Origin: DASSTJ01 sp035707965
Lineage (GTDB): Bacteria; Actinomycetota; Actinomycetes; Actinomycetales; Angustibacteraceae
Reading direction: 5' to 3'
Length of the DNA: 48,865 bases
Assembly (NCBI GenBank): GCA_035707965.1
Contig: DASSTJ010000180.1
Location: forward strand, 1 to 48,865
Shown: positions 24,791 to 33,618 of the stretch, piece by piece
Position numbering within the stretch: position 1 is the stretch's first letter
How the letters are laid out: the number at the start of each line of letters is the position of its first letter
Program-made: the position numbers and the translations under genes
Notes under the pieces: model-generated
Told to the model about the DNA's origin: nothing
Databases searched by the model: none
What the model saw: the letters and a program-made list of their open reading frames with translations, nothing else

Positions 24791-27412
24791 ATGGACCTGA
24801 AGCTCACCACGAAGTCGCAGGAGGCGCTGTCCGCGGCGGTCCTGGCGGCCTCGTCCTCCGGCCACCCCCAGGTCGAGCCGGCACACCTGTTGCAGGCGCT
24901 CGTCGAGCAGACCGACGGCGTCGCCGCCGCGCTGCTGCAGGCGGTGGGCGCGTCGCCCAGCACCGTCGCGGAGCGGGTTCGCGGGCTGATCTCGGTCCTC
25001 CCGACCACCTCCGGGGCCACGGTGGCGCAGCCCTCGCTGTCGCGCGCCGCCTCGATCGTCCTGCAGCACGCGAATGAGGAGATGACGTCGCTCGGCGACT
25101 CGTTCGTCTCCACCGAGCACCTGCTGCTCGGGCTGGCGGCCGGCACGGACCCGACCGGTGACCTGCTGCGGTCGCTGGGGGCCGGGCGTGACGCGCTGCT
25201 CGAGGCGCTTCCGCGCGTCCGCGGTGCCGCGAAGGTGACGAGCCCCGACCCCGAAGGCACCTACGACGCCCTCGGCAAGTACGGCGTCGACCTCACCGCC
25301 GCCGCCCGTGAGGGACGCCTCGACCCGGTCATCGGCCGCGACTCCGAGATCCGACGCGTCGTCCAGGTGCTGTCCCGCCGCACCAAGAACAATCCCGTGC
25401 TCATCGGCGAGCCCGGTGTCGGCAAGACCGCCGTCGTCGAGGGGCTCGCTCAGCGCATCGTGGCCGGCGACGTCCCGGAGTCGTTGCGAGACAAGCGACT
25501 CATCTCGCTCGACCTCGGCGCCATGGTCGCCGGCGCCAAGTACCGCGGTGAGTTCGAGGAGCGGCTGAAGGCCGTGCTCGAGGAGATCAAGGCATCCGAG
25601 GGCGAGGTCGTCACGTTCATCGACGAGCTGCACACCGTCGTCGGCGCCGGCGCGACCGGCGAGGGCGCCATGGACGCCGGCAACATGCTCAAGCCCATGC
25701 TCGCGCGCGGCGAGCTGCGGCTCGTGGGTGCCACGACGCTCGACGAGTACCGCGAGCGGATCGAGAAGGACCCGGCGCTGGAGCGCCGGTTCCAGCAGGT
25801 CTTCGTGGGCGAGCCGAGCGTGCCCGACACCATCGGCATCCTGCGCGGGCTCAAGGAGCGGTACGAGGCGCACCACAAGGTCGCCATCTCGGACGCCGCC
25901 CTGGTGGCCGCCGCGACCCTGTCCGACCGCTACATCAGCGGCCGCCAGCTGCCCGACAAGGCCATCGACCTCGTCGACGAGGCAGCGTCGCGGCTGCGCA
26001 TGGAGATCGACTCGTCCCCCGTCGAGATCGACGAGCTACGTCGCAGCGTCGACCGCCTCAAGATGGAGGAGCTCGCGCTCGAGCGTGAGGACGACGAGGC
26101 GTCGCGGGCACGGCTGGAGGCGCTGCGTGCCGACCTGGCCGACCGGTCCGAGCAGCTCGCCGCGCTCAACGCGCGCTGGGAGACCGAGAAGGCGGGCCTC
26201 AACCGCGTCGGCGAGCTCAAGCAGCAGCTCGACGACGCCCGCGGCCAGGCCGAGCGCCTGCAGCGGGAGGGCGACCTCGGCGCCGCCTCGGCGGTCCTCT
26301 ACGGGCAGATCCCGCAGATCGAGGACGAGCTCGCCAAGGCCCAGGAGGCTGAGGAGGGCCAGTCCGCCACGGACCTCATGGTCAAGGACGAGGTCGGCCC
26401 GGACGACGTCGCCGACGTCGTCGCGGCCTGGACGGGGATCCCGGCCGGGCGCCTGATGGAGGGCGAGACCGAGAAGCTCCTCCGCATGGAGGAGGTGCTC
26501 GGCTCCCGGCTCATCGGGCAGCGCAAGGCCGTCGAGGCGGTCAGCGACGCGGTACGGCGCGCACGGGCCGGCATCAGCGACCCCGACCGCCCCACCGGCT
26601 CCTTCCTGTTCCTGGGCCCGACCGGTGTCGGCAAGACCGAGCTGGCGAAGGCGCTCGCGGACTTTCTGTTCGACGACGAGCGCGCCATGGTGCGCATCGA
26701 CATGAGCGAGTACAGCGAGAAGCACTCGGTCTCGCGGCTCGTGGGCGCGCCTCCCGGCTACGTCGGCTACGACGAGGGTGGCCAGCTGACCGAGGCCGTG
26801 CGACGCCGTCCGTACTCGGTGGTGCTGCTCGACGAGGTCGAGAAGGCGCACCCCGAGGTCTTCGACATCCTGCTGCAGGTGCTGGACGACGGTCGCCTGA
26901 CCGACGGCCAGGGCCGCACCGTGGACTTCCGCAACACGATCCTGGTCCTGACGTCCAACCTCGGCTCCGTGTACCTGGTCGACCCGGCGCTCGACGCGGA
27001 GGCCAAGCGGTCCGCGGTGATGGCGGCGGTCCAGGCGGCGTTCAAGCCGGAGTTCCTCAACCGGCTCGACGACATCGTGCTGTTCGACCCGCTGGGCATC
27101 GACGAGCTGTCGCGCATCGTCGACCTGCAGGTGGGGCGCCTGGCCCAGCGGCTCACCGACCGGCGGCTCACGCTCGACGTCACGCCGGCGGCACGCGAGT
27201 GGCTGGCGCTCACCGGGTTCGACCCCGCGTACGGCGCGCGCCCGCTGCGTCGTCTGGTCCAGAAGGAGATCGGCGACCGGCTGGCCCGGGCTCTGCTCTC
27301 CGGGGACGTGCGTGACGGCGACACCGTGCTCGTCGACCGCGCGCCCGGCGAAGGCGACGGGCTCGTCGTCCGCTCGGCGACCCACGAGGGTGTTCCTCTG
27401 GCGAAGGTGTGA
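24791..27412 (+). CDS. clpB: Disaggregase ClpB (Hsp100)
   Basis: ClpB is a hexameric AAA+ machine that pulls aggregated proteins apart together with DnaK. The 873-residue protein has an N domain (1-145), AAA1 with Walker A GEPGVGKTA (about 207), the coiled-coil middle domain (about 400-530) that binds DnaK, and AAA2 with Walker A GPTGVGKTE (about 609) and the pore motif GYVGYDEGG. ATG 24791 has AGGAG upstream and begins the conserved MDLKLTTKSQEAL; the frame's earlier ATG at 24749 has none. A HAIR box lies upstream. Confidence 0.97.
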   Translation: MDLKLTTKSQEALSAAVLAASSSGHPQVEPAHLLQALVEQTDGVAAALLQAVGASPSTVAERVRGLISVLPTTSGATVAQPSLSRAASIVLQHANEEMTSLGDSFVSTEHLLLGLAAGTDPTGDLLRSLGAGRDALLEALPRVRGAAKVTSPDPEGTYDALGKYGVDLTAAAREGRLDPVIGRDSEIRRVVQVLSRRTKNNPVLIGEPGVGKTAVVEGLAQRIVAGDVPESLRDKRLISLDLGAMVAGAKYRGEFEERLKAVLEEIKASEGEVVTFIDELHTVVGAGATGEGAMDAGNMLKPMLARGELRLVGATTLDEYRERIEKDPALERRFQQVFVGEPSVPDTIGILRGLKERYEAHHKVAISDAALVAAATLSDRYISGRQLPDKAIDLVDEAASRLRMEIDSSPVEIDELRRSVDRLKMEELALEREDDEASRARLEALRADLADRSEQLAALNARWETEKAGLNRVGELKQQLDDARGQAERLQREGDLGAASAVLYGQIPQIEDELAKAQEAEEGQSATDLMVKDEVGPDDVADVVAAWTGIPAGRLMEGETEKLLRMEEVLGSRLIGQRKAVEAVSDAVRRARAGISDPDRPTGSFLFLGPTGVGKTELAKALADFLFDDERAMVRIDMSEYSEKHSVSRLVGAPPGYVGYDEGGQLTEAVRRRPYSVVLLDEVEKAHPEVFDILLQVLDDGRLTDGQGRTVDFRNTILVLTSNLGSVYLVDPALDAEAKRSAVMAAVQAAFKPEFLNRLDDIVLFDPLGIDELSRIVDLQVGRLAQRLTDRRLTLDVTPAAREWLALTGFDPAYGARPLRRLVQKEIGDRLARALLSGDVRDGDTVLVDRAPGEGDGLVVRSATHEGVPLAKV

Positions 27413-27434
27413 CCCACTCACCCGCCGTACCCCT

Positions 27435-27475
27435 CCCTGCGCCCGGCTCGGACGACCGCTCCGAGCGGCGCAGGG
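27435..27475. terminator. Two-way terminator between clpB and the response regulator
   Basis: CCCTGCGCC (27435-27443) pairs with GGCGCAGGG (27467-27475) and GCTCGGA (27446-27452) with TCCGAGC (27460-27466), leaving a 2-base bulge and a 7-base loop. It fills the 69-base gap between two convergent genes. Confidence 0.75.
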
Positions 27476-27481
27476 CCGTGG

Positions 27482-28123
27482 TCAGCCCTGCAGGCCGCAC
27501 TCGTACGCGTAGATCACGGCCTGGACCCGGTCGCGGAGCCCGAGCTTCAGCAGCACCCGGCTGACGTGCGTCTTCACGGTCGACTCGCTCAGCACCAGGT
27601 CGGCCGCGATCTCGGCGTTCGACAGGCCCCGTCCGAGGTAGCGCAGGATCTCCAGCTCGCGAGGGGTGAGGGCGGGTGACGGCTCGGTGTGCGATGACGG
27701 TCGTGAGGCCGCGAACTCCTCGATCACCCGCCTCGTCACGGCCGGGGACAGCACGGCGTCGCCGCGCGAGATCAGCCGCACGGCGTTCAGCAGCTCCTCG
27801 GCCGGTGCGTCCTTCAGCAGGAAGCCGCTCGCGCCGGACCGCAGGGCCTCGAAGACGTACTCGTCCAGGTCGAACGTCGTCAGCACCAGCACCCGCGTCC
27901 TGACCTGGTCGGCCACCAGCTGGCGGGTCGCCGACAAGCCGTCCAGCTCCGGCATGCGGATGTCCATCAGGACGACGTCGGGGTCCGTCCGCGCGACGAC
28001 GGCGACCGCTTGCGCGCCGTCCGCGGCTTCGCCCACCACGGTGACGTCCGGGTCGCCCTCGAGCAGCGAGATCAGTCCCGAGCGGACCATCCCTTGGTCG
28101 TCGGCCACCACCACGGTCGTCAT
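27482..28123 (-). CDS. NarL/LuxR-type response regulator
   Basis: The 213-residue protein has a receiver domain (1-120) with phosphorylation site D54 in VLMDIRMPELDG, the acidic pair D8-D9, conserved T82 and K104 (FLLKDAPAEELL), and a LuxR helix-turn-helix (about 147-205, LTPRELEILRYLGRGLSNAEIA). GAGGAG precedes ATG 28123. It lies 40 bases after the histidine kinase gene on the same strand, so they form a cognate pair. The target is unknown; the divergent membrane-protein gene at 29492 is the nearest candidate. Confidence 0.94.
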   Translation of the reverse strand: MTTVVVADDQGMVRSGLISLLEGDPDVTVVGEAADGAQAVAVVARTDPDVVLMDIRMPELDGLSATRQLVADQVRTRVLVLTTFDLDEYVFEALRSGASGFLLKDAPAEELLNAVRLISRGDAVLSPAVTRRVIEEFAASRPSSHTEPSPALTPRELEILRYLGRGLSNAEIAADLVLSESTVKTHVSRVLLKLGLRDRVQAVIYAYECGLQG

Positions 28124-28163
28124 GCCCGCTCCTCGTCGTCAGCTCCGACGTCCGACGCCCTGC

Positions 28164-29315
28164 TCATGAGCGCTCGATGGGCAGCCGGACGTCGACGCGG
28201 AAGCCTCGACCGTCGAGCGGGCCGGTGCGCAGCTGGCCCCCGTAGAAGCTCACCCGTTCCGCCATCCCGATCAAGCCGTGACCCTGGCCGGGGCTGGCGG
28301 CGGCGACGACCCCGTCCGCGTGGCCGCGTCCGTCGTCTTCCACCGTGAGTCGCAGCTCGCCGGGCGCGAACCCGAGGGCGACGCTGGCCGTGCGGGCGGA
28401 CGCGTGCTTGAGCGTGTTCGTCAGCGCCTCCTGCACCACGCGGTACGCGGTGAGGTCCAGTCCCGCCGGTAGCTGGACCGGCGTGCCCGACGTGGTGACC
28501 TCCACGTGCAGACCGGCCTTGGTCGCCCGTTCGACGAGAGCCGGGAGCTGGTCGAGGCCCGGTTGCGGCGCGAGAGGCAGCGCCTCGCCGTCCGCGCGCA
28601 GCACCCCCAGCAGCCGTCGCATCTCCACCATCGCCTGGCGGGCCGTCGACTCCACCGCGCGCAGGTCGTCCACCTCCTTCTCGTGGCCGGGCCCGAGCCT
28701 GCGTGCGACCGCCTGCGCCTGGATCGCGATCACGCTGATCGAGTGCGAGACGACGTCGTGCAGCTCACGGGCGATGCGGGCCCGCTCCCGCGCTACGGCC
28801 TCGCGTGCCTGCTCTTCGCGCGCCCGCTCCAGGTCGAGCGCCTCCTTCTCCAGATGACCGACCCGCTCGGTGCGGGACCGGACGGTCCAGCCCACGGCCG
28901 CCACCCCGGCCAGCAGCACCGCGGCCCAGGCGAAGCTGCCCAGCTCCTGGTGCTGGCTGGCGCTCTGGGTCGCGATGGCCGCGAGCATCAGGCCACCACC
29001 GGCCACGGCTCGGTGCGCGGTGGCGTGGACGAACAGGGAGTACGCGGCGATGGCGCTCGCGATGATCGGGTTCAGCGGGCTCTGCAGCGGCACGCCGGCG
29101 AGCGCCTCCGCGGTGCTGGCGACCGCGACGACGACGACCGTCGTCGTCGGCGCCACCCGTCGGAAGGCGAGCACGGCACCGAGCACCAGCTCGCACACCG
29201 CTGCGGCCGGCCGAGGCTGGACGTCGTCCCGCAGCCACACCTCGGACTGGCCGAGCGCCGTGACGGCGAGGGCCAGCGCGAGGTCACCCCACGAGGGCCG
29301 GCGGAACGTGATCAC
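28164..29315 (-). CDS. Sensor histidine kinase (HisKA_3 type)
   Basis: A 383-residue kinase of the NarX/DesK class. About five hydrophobic helices occupy residues 10-145 with almost no extracellular loop, so it probably senses the membrane or an intramembrane signal. A short coiled coil (about 150-178) leads to the dimerisation domain with H186 in RELHDVVSHSISVI. The ATPase domain has N box NTLKHA, DDGRGHAD and GHGLIGM. The GTG at 29315 has no ribosome binding site but a TACCGT -10 ends 7 bases upstream. Confidence 0.93.
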   Translation of the reverse strand: MITFRRPSWGDLALALAVTALGQSEVWLRDDVQPRPAAAVCELVLGAVLAFRRVAPTTTVVVVAVASTAEALAGVPLQSPLNPIIASAIAAYSLFVHATAHRAVAGGGLMLAAIATQSASQHQELGSFAWAAVLLAGVAAVGWTVRSRTERVGHLEKEALDLERAREEQAREAVARERARIARELHDVVSHSISVIAIQAQAVARRLGPGHEKEVDDLRAVESTARQAMVEMRRLLGVLRADGEALPLAPQPGLDQLPALVERATKAGLHVEVTTSGTPVQLPAGLDLTAYRVVQEALTNTLKHASARTASVALGFAPGELRLTVEDDGRGHADGVVAAASPGQGHGLIGMAERVSFYGGQLRTGPLDGRGFRVDVRLPIERS

Positions 29316-29322
29316 GGACCCG

Positions 29323-29328
29323 ACGGTA
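29323..29328 (-). promoter_or_regulatory. -10 hexamer of the histidine kinase gene
   Basis: TACCGT on the reverse strand, 7 bases before GTG 29315, with no ribosome binding site between. It implies a leaderless two-component operon message. Confidence 0.45.
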
Positions 29329-29491
29329 GGGCCATCGGCCGCGCAGCGGCGTCCCCCTGCGGAATGACGTCGCGGGGGGTTCCGGTCGGTCGCGAGACCG
29401 ACGTGAAGATCAGGCGCGCGCGGGACGACCGCGCAGCCGCGTCGCTCCTAGCGTCGGGCCGTCCCCACCACTGAAGCGAAAGGCAACCACG

Positions 29492-30148
29492 ATGTCCCTC
29501 ACCAAGGTCGTCGGCTCCCGGGTCGAACCGGTCCTGGCGGCGCTGCTGTTCGCCGTCTCCTACATGGTCGGCATCTTCGCGCTCACGATGCCGCAGCTGG
29601 CGGCGCCGGACGCCGCCTGGATGGCCTTCTGGGCCGACCGGTCGCACCGGATGACCGAGATCGTCGCGGCGTACGCGCTGCTGGTCAGCGGCGCGGCGCT
29701 CGTCTGGTTCGCCACCGTCCTCGGCCGTCGCCTGGGCAGCCGGCTGCTCGTGCCGAGCGCCTGGGCCGCGGCGGTGATGCTGTGGGTCGGCGGGGTGCTG
29801 CTGTCCGCGGTGCCCGCGGCCATGTCGATCGCCGGCGCCCCGGCGTTCAGCGCGGAGACGTCTCGGATCACCCTCGACATGGGCGCCGCGGCGGTCTCGA
29901 TCTACGCGGCACCGGCGACCGCGTTCCTGCTGGGCGCGGCGGCCATCGCGGCCCGCCGCTCGCGGGCGCTGCCGACGTGGCTCGTCGTGGCGGCCTGGGC
30001 GGTGGCCGTGCTGCTCGTCGGGCTCGGCACCGGCTTCTTCGTGCTGCCGCTGCTGCCGCTGTGGGCCATCGCGGCCGGCGCGGTGCTCTCCGCGCGGGGC
30101 CGCGCGGTGAGCGACGTCCTGCCTGCGCAGGCTCCAGCACTCGCCTGA
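29492..30148 (+). CDS. Six-helix membrane protein of unknown function
   Basis: This 218-residue protein is almost entirely hydrophobic, with about six membrane helices. It begins MSLTKVVGSRVEPVLAALLF and has a short loop WAFWADRSHRMTE-like segment after helix 1. ATG 29492 has AAAGG upstream, and a TAGCGT hexamer near 29450 may be its -10. It is divergent from the two-component genes, with 176 bases between. It resembles generic DUF4386-like proteins, but I cannot assign a family with certainty. It may be the target of the neighbouring regulator. Confidence 0.75.
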   Translation: MSLTKVVGSRVEPVLAALLFAVSYMVGIFALTMPQLAAPDAAWMAFWADRSHRMTEIVAAYALLVSGAALVWFATVLGRRLGSRLLVPSAWAAAVMLWVGGVLLSAVPAAMSIAGAPAFSAETSRITLDMGAAAVSIYAAPATAFLLGAAAIAARRSRALPTWLVVAAWAVAVLLVGLGTGFFVLPLLPLWAIAAGAVLSARGRAVSDVLPAQAPALA

Positions 30149-30161
30149 CGGCTGCGTCGCT

Positions 30162-30194
30162 CAGGCCGCTCCCGGCGGGGGGAGGAGCGGCCTG
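30162..30194. terminator. Two-way terminator between membrane protein gene and xth
   Basis: CAGGCCGCTCC (30162-30172) pairs perfectly with GGAGCGGCCTG (30184-30194) over an 11-base loop. It lies in the 95-base gap between convergent genes. Confidence 0.75.
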
Positions 30195-30243
30195 CAGCGG
30201 CGTACCTGCCCCGGGTGCTGCGTCGAGGCGGACCAGCGTCCGG

Positions 30244-31026
30244 TCAGTCGAGCTCGACGACGACCGGTGCGTGGTCGCTCGCGCCCTTGCCCTTGCGCTC
30301 CTGCCGGTCGATCATCGCGCCGGTCACGCGCTTCGCCAGCGCCGGTGACGCCAGCACGAAGTCGATGCGCATGCCTTGCTTCTTGGGGAAGCGCAGCTGG
30401 GTGTAGTCCCAGTACGTGAACTCGCCCGGCGTGTACGGGCGCACGACGTCGCCGAAACCCGCGTCGACGATCGCCTGGAACGCCGCGCGCTCGGGCGGCG
30501 AGACGTGGGTGGAGTGCGCGAAGACCTCCATGTCCCACACGTCCTCGTCCTGCGGTGCGACGTTCCAGTCGCCGACCAGCGCCACCTGCGCCATCGGGTC
30601 GTCGGAGAGCCAGCCCTCGCCGGCGTCGCGCAGCCGGGCGAGCCAGTCGAGCTTGTAGGCCAGGTGCGGGTCGCCGAGCTGGCGGCCGTTCGGAACGTAG
30701 AGACTCCAGACGCGCACGCCGGCGCACGTGGCGGCGATGGCCCGAGCCTCGGCCGCCGGGGGGTCGCCCCAGGTCGGCTGCTCCGGGAAGCCGCACGCCA
30801 CGTCGTCCAGCCCCACCCGCGAGACGATCGCGACGCCGTTCCACTGCGAGTGGCCGTGGTGCGCGACCTCGTAGCCCAGGGCGGTGAAGCGCTCGGTGGG
30901 GAACTGGTCGTCCTTGCACTTCGTCTCCTGCAGCGCCAGGACGTCCACGTCGCTGCGCTCGAGCCAGGCGACGATGCGGTCGATCCGCGCGCGAGCGGAG
31001 TTCACGTTCCAGGTAGCCAGTCGCAC
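30244..31026 (-). CDS. xth: Exodeoxyribonuclease III
   Basis: This base-excision repair enzyme cuts at abasic sites and trims 3' ends. The 260-residue protein has the family's active-site segments in order: WNVNSARAR, LQETKCKD (metal-binding Glu), YVPNG, GDWNVAPQDEDVWD (catalytic Asp and Asn), DYTQLRFPKKQGMRIDF and SDHAPV (catalytic Asp-His). Length is normal. The GTG start at 31026 has a TAGGTT -10 ending 6 bases upstream and no ribosome binding site, suggesting a leaderless message. It is divergent from the short-chain dehydrogenase gene. Confidence 0.95.
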   Translation of the reverse strand: MRLATWNVNSARARIDRIVAWLERSDVDVLALQETKCKDDQFPTERFTALGYEVAHHGHSQWNGVAIVSRVGLDDVACGFPEQPTWGDPPAAEARAIAATCAGVRVWSLYVPNGRQLGDPHLAYKLDWLARLRDAGEGWLSDDPMAQVALVGDWNVAPQDEDVWDMEVFAHSTHVSPPERAAFQAIVDAGFGDVVRPYTPGEFTYWDYTQLRFPKKQGMRIDFVLASPALAKRVTGAMIDRQERKGKGASDHAPVVVELD

Positions 31027-31032
31027 AGGTCG

Positions 31033-31038
31033 AACCTA
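31033..31038 (-). promoter_or_regulatory. -10 hexamer of xth
   Basis: TAGGTT on the reverse strand, 6 bases before GTG 31026. No ribosome binding site lies between. Confidence 0.45.
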
Positions 31039-31141
31039 CCTGGCGGTCCCGACAGGCTCGTACGGCCGCGCGGTGCCGACGTCCGACCGCTGCGGCTCCT
31101 CGACCGTCGACTCGCCGCTCGGTCACCGGACCGGTGGCGGA

Positions 31142-31147
31142 TATCGT
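31142..31147 (+). promoter_or_regulatory. -10 hexamer of the short-chain dehydrogenase gene
   Basis: TATCGT ends 6 bases before ATG 31154, with no ribosome binding site. It forms a divergent promoter pair with that of xth about 105 bases away. Confidence 0.5.
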
Positions 31148-31153
31148 CACCGC

Positions 31154-31954
31154 ATGACCACTGCGGACGCCCGAACCACGCCGGTCGCGCTGGTGACGGG
31201 TGCGACGGCTGGCATCGGCCTGACGTTCGCGCGCCGCTACGCGCGAGCCGGCCACGACCTCGTGCTGGTCGCCCGGGACGAGCAGCGCCTCGGCGAGGTC
31301 GCCGACGAGCTGCGGTCGACCCACGGTCGACAGGTCGAGGTGCTGCGCGCCGACCTGTCCGACCGCGCGCAGCTGCAGACGGTGGCCGACCGGCTGGCCG
31401 ATCGCGACCGTCCGGTCGACGTGCTGGTGAACAACGCCGGGTTCGCGCTGAACCGCGGCTTCCTCTCGGCCGACGTCGCCGACGAGGAGCGGCTGCTCGA
31501 CGTGCTCTGCCGCGCCGTGCTCGTGCTCTCGCACGCGGCCGGACTGGCCATGCGTGACCGTCGGCGCGGCACGATCATCAACGTCTCGTCCGTCTCGGGG
31601 TTCGTGGCCATGGGCACCTACTCGGCGGCCAAGGCGTGGGTGACGACGTTCAGCGAGGGGCTCTGGCGAGAGCTGCGGCCGCACGGCGTGCACGTCACCG
31701 CGCTCTGCCCCGGGTTCACGCACACCGAGTTCCACCAGCGCGCCTCGATCAACATGTCCAAGCTGCCGGAGATCGGGTGGCTGGACGTCGACGACGTCGT
31801 CGACGAGTGCCTGGCGGACGTGCGTCGCGGCAAGGTCGTCAGCGTGCCCAGCAAGCGCTACAAGTCGCTGGTCTTCGCGATCAAGCACGTGCCCCGCGGC
31901 ATCGTGCGGGGCGGCTCCGCCTTCGTGTCGACCAGGCGCACCAGGCGCGGCTGA
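31154..31954 (+). CDS. Short-chain dehydrogenase/reductase
   Basis: The 266-residue protein is a classical SDR with a Rossmann fold. It has the cofactor motif TGATAGIG (about 15-22), NNAG, the active-site serine in INVSSVSG, and YSAAK with catalytic Tyr and Lys. RDEQRLGEVADEL after strand 2 suggests NADP preference by its basic start. The C-terminal tail (KRYKSLVFAIKHVPRG) is basic and may touch the membrane, as in DltE/YqjQ-like SDRs. The frame is open far upstream, but ATG 31154 starts the fold and has a -10 at leaderless distance. Substrate unknown. Confidence 0.88.
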   Translation: MTTADARTTPVALVTGATAGIGLTFARRYARAGHDLVLVARDEQRLGEVADELRSTHGRQVEVLRADLSDRAQLQTVADRLADRDRPVDVLVNNAGFALNRGFLSADVADEERLLDVLCRAVLVLSHAAGLAMRDRRRGTIINVSSVSGFVAMGTYSAAKAWVTTFSEGLWRELRPHGVHVTALCPGFTHTEFHQRASINMSKLPEIGWLDVDDVVDECLADVRRGKVVSVPSKRYKSLVFAIKHVPRGIVRGGSAFVSTRRTRRG

Positions 31955-31976
31955 GCTGTGCGCCGTCCCTGAGCCC

Positions 31977-32036
31977 CGTTTCGCGCGAACTGGGGGATCG
32001 GCGGTCGCTGGCCTGCCGCGTTTCGCGCGAACTGGG
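31977..32036. repeat. Two direct copies of an 18-base element with a TTCGCGCGAA core
   Basis: CGTTTCGCGCGAACTGGG occurs at 31977-31994 and 32019-32036, in the gap between two convergent genes. The core TTCGCGCGAA is a perfect palindrome, and the first copy is flanked by CCCC and GGGG so that a longer hairpin can form. Spacing is 42 bases, about four helix turns. Confidence 0.75.
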
Positions 32037-32054
32037 AGCGGGGCCGGCCACCGG

Positions 32055-33488
32055 TCACCGGGCTTCCCGGCGGCGGGTGGCCCACACGTCGATCACGCCG
32101 GCCACGAGCGCCACGGCGACGATCACCACGGTGACGCGCAGGCCGTCGTTCAGCGCCGCGGCGGGGTCGTGGCTCGAGGCGAGCGTGCCGAAGAACACCG
32201 AGCCGATCAGGGCGATGCCAGCCGCTGTCGCCATGCGCTGACCGGTCTGCATGACCCCGCTCGCCGTCCCCGCCTGCGGGACGGGGACCTCCGAGACGGT
32301 GAGCGTGAGGTTGGGCGAGATGACCAGCCCGCTGCCCAGCCCGGCCACGCCGAGCGGGACGGCGAGCCACCAGCCGATGCGGTGCTCGTCGCCGTGCCAG
32401 CCCACGAGGACGTCCGCGGCAACCAGCCCGACGACCACCAGGACCAGCCCGAGCACCACCAGCGGTCGGCCGATCCGGGAGACGACGCGCCCCCCGACCA
32501 GCGCCGTCACCGCGGAGCCGACCGCGAACGGCGTGACGCTGAGCCCGGCCAGCAGCGCGCTGTACCTCATGCCGCTCTGCAGGTAGATCGTGACGATGAA
32601 GAAGATGCTGGTGAAGCCCGAGAAGTACAGGAAAGCGATGGCCGTGCCGGCGCTGTAGGTCTCGATGCTGAAGAGCCGCAGGTCCACCAGCGGGTGGCGC
32701 CCGTGGCGCAGCTGGCGGCGCTCCCACTGCACGAACGCGCCCAACAGCAGCGCGCCGAGCAGCAGCAGCCACCACTTCCCAGGCCCCGACCACTGGCGCT
32801 GCTGCACCAGCGGCAGCAGCACGCTGAACACCCCGGCGCCCAGCAGGAGCACGCCTACGAGGTCGAGGTCCTCGTGCCGCCGTCCGCCGACGTGCTCGGG
32901 CACCCAGCGCAGGGCCAGCGCGATGCACACGATGCCGATCGGCACGTTGACGAAGAAGATCCAGCGCCAGCCGTGCTCCTCGCCGAGGAGGTCGATGATG
33001 ACACCGCCCAGCAGCGGTCCGACGGCCGTCGAGATGCCGATGGTCGCGGCGAGCATCCCGAACGCCTTGCCCCGCTCAGCGCCCCTGAACTCCTCCTGGA
33101 TCAGCCCGGACACCTGCGGGTTGAGCAGCCCGCCCCCGACACCTTGCGCCAGGCGAGCGATCACCAGCACGAGGGACGTCGGAGCCAGCCCGGCGCCGAC
33201 GCTGCTGAGGGTGAACACCGCGACGCCGATCGCGAACATCAGCCGGCGCGACCGCACGTCTCCGAGGCGTCCGGCCGGCACGAGCACGAGGCCGAACGTC
33301 AACGCGTAGCCGGAGACGATCCACTGGAGGTCGCTCGTGCTGGCGTTCGTGCCCTCCTCGATCGCGGGCAGCGCCACGTTCACGATGCTGATGTCGAGCA
33401 GCGTCATGAAGCCCGCCACCAGGCACACGGCCAGTGCACGCCACCGCTGGGGGTCCGGGCCGCCGTCCGCGCCTGCGTGGGTGCTCAC
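32055..33488 (-). CDS. DHA2 family multidrug exporter (MFS), second copy
   Basis: This 477-residue antiporter has about 14 helices. The first helix reads VAGFMTLLDISIVNVALPAI, followed by GRLGDVRSRR, and motif C-like TAVGPLLGGVIIDLLG. It resembles the LfrA/EmrB group. GTG 33488 was chosen because helix 1 starts about 20 residues later and a TACCGT -10 ends 7 bases upstream; the open frame extends to 33662 but would run through the pyrE promoter and start. It is divergent from pyrE with 130 bases between. Confidence 0.9.
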   Translation of the reverse strand: MSTHAGADGGPDPQRWRALAVCLVAGFMTLLDISIVNVALPAIEEGTNASTSDLQWIVSGYALTFGLVLVPAGRLGDVRSRRLMFAIGVAVFTLSSVGAGLAPTSLVLVIARLAQGVGGGLLNPQVSGLIQEEFRGAERGKAFGMLAATIGISTAVGPLLGGVIIDLLGEEHGWRWIFFVNVPIGIVCIALALRWVPEHVGGRRHEDLDLVGVLLLGAGVFSVLLPLVQQRQWSGPGKWWLLLLGALLLGAFVQWERRQLRHGRHPLVDLRLFSIETYSAGTAIAFLYFSGFTSIFFIVTIYLQSGMRYSALLAGLSVTPFAVGSAVTALVGGRVVSRIGRPLVVLGLVLVVVGLVAADVLVGWHGDEHRIGWWLAVPLGVAGLGSGLVISPNLTLTVSEVPVPQAGTASGVMQTGQRMATAAGIALIGSVFFGTLASSHDPAAALNDGLRVTVVIVAVALVAGVIDVWATRRREAR

Positions 33489-33495
33489 CGGCCTG

Positions 33496-33501
33496 ACGGT
33501 A
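33496..33501 (-). promoter_or_regulatory. -10 hexamer of the second DHA2 exporter gene
   Basis: TACCGT on the reverse strand, 7 bases before GTG 33488; no ribosome binding site between. Confidence 0.45.
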
Positions 33502-33604
33502 TGCCGCCGGTGCCGCTCTCGGCGCCCGGGAGGACTGCGCGCCGTGCGGGGGCCGGCGGTCCTTGCCGTCTCCGGTGACCGGGTCAGGGCGGGCGATCCG
33601 TCGC

Positions 33605-33610
33605 TAGACT
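33605..33610 (+). promoter_or_regulatory. -10 hexamer of pyrE
   Basis: TAGACT ends 8 bases before GTG 33619. There is no ribosome binding site, so the pyrE message is probably leaderless. Confidence 0.5.
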
Positions 33611-33618
33611 CGCCGTCC

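Noticed and set aside
31027..31045. Possible SOS box upstream of xth (TCGAAC)
   Set aside because: Only one half-site; the second half is not there.
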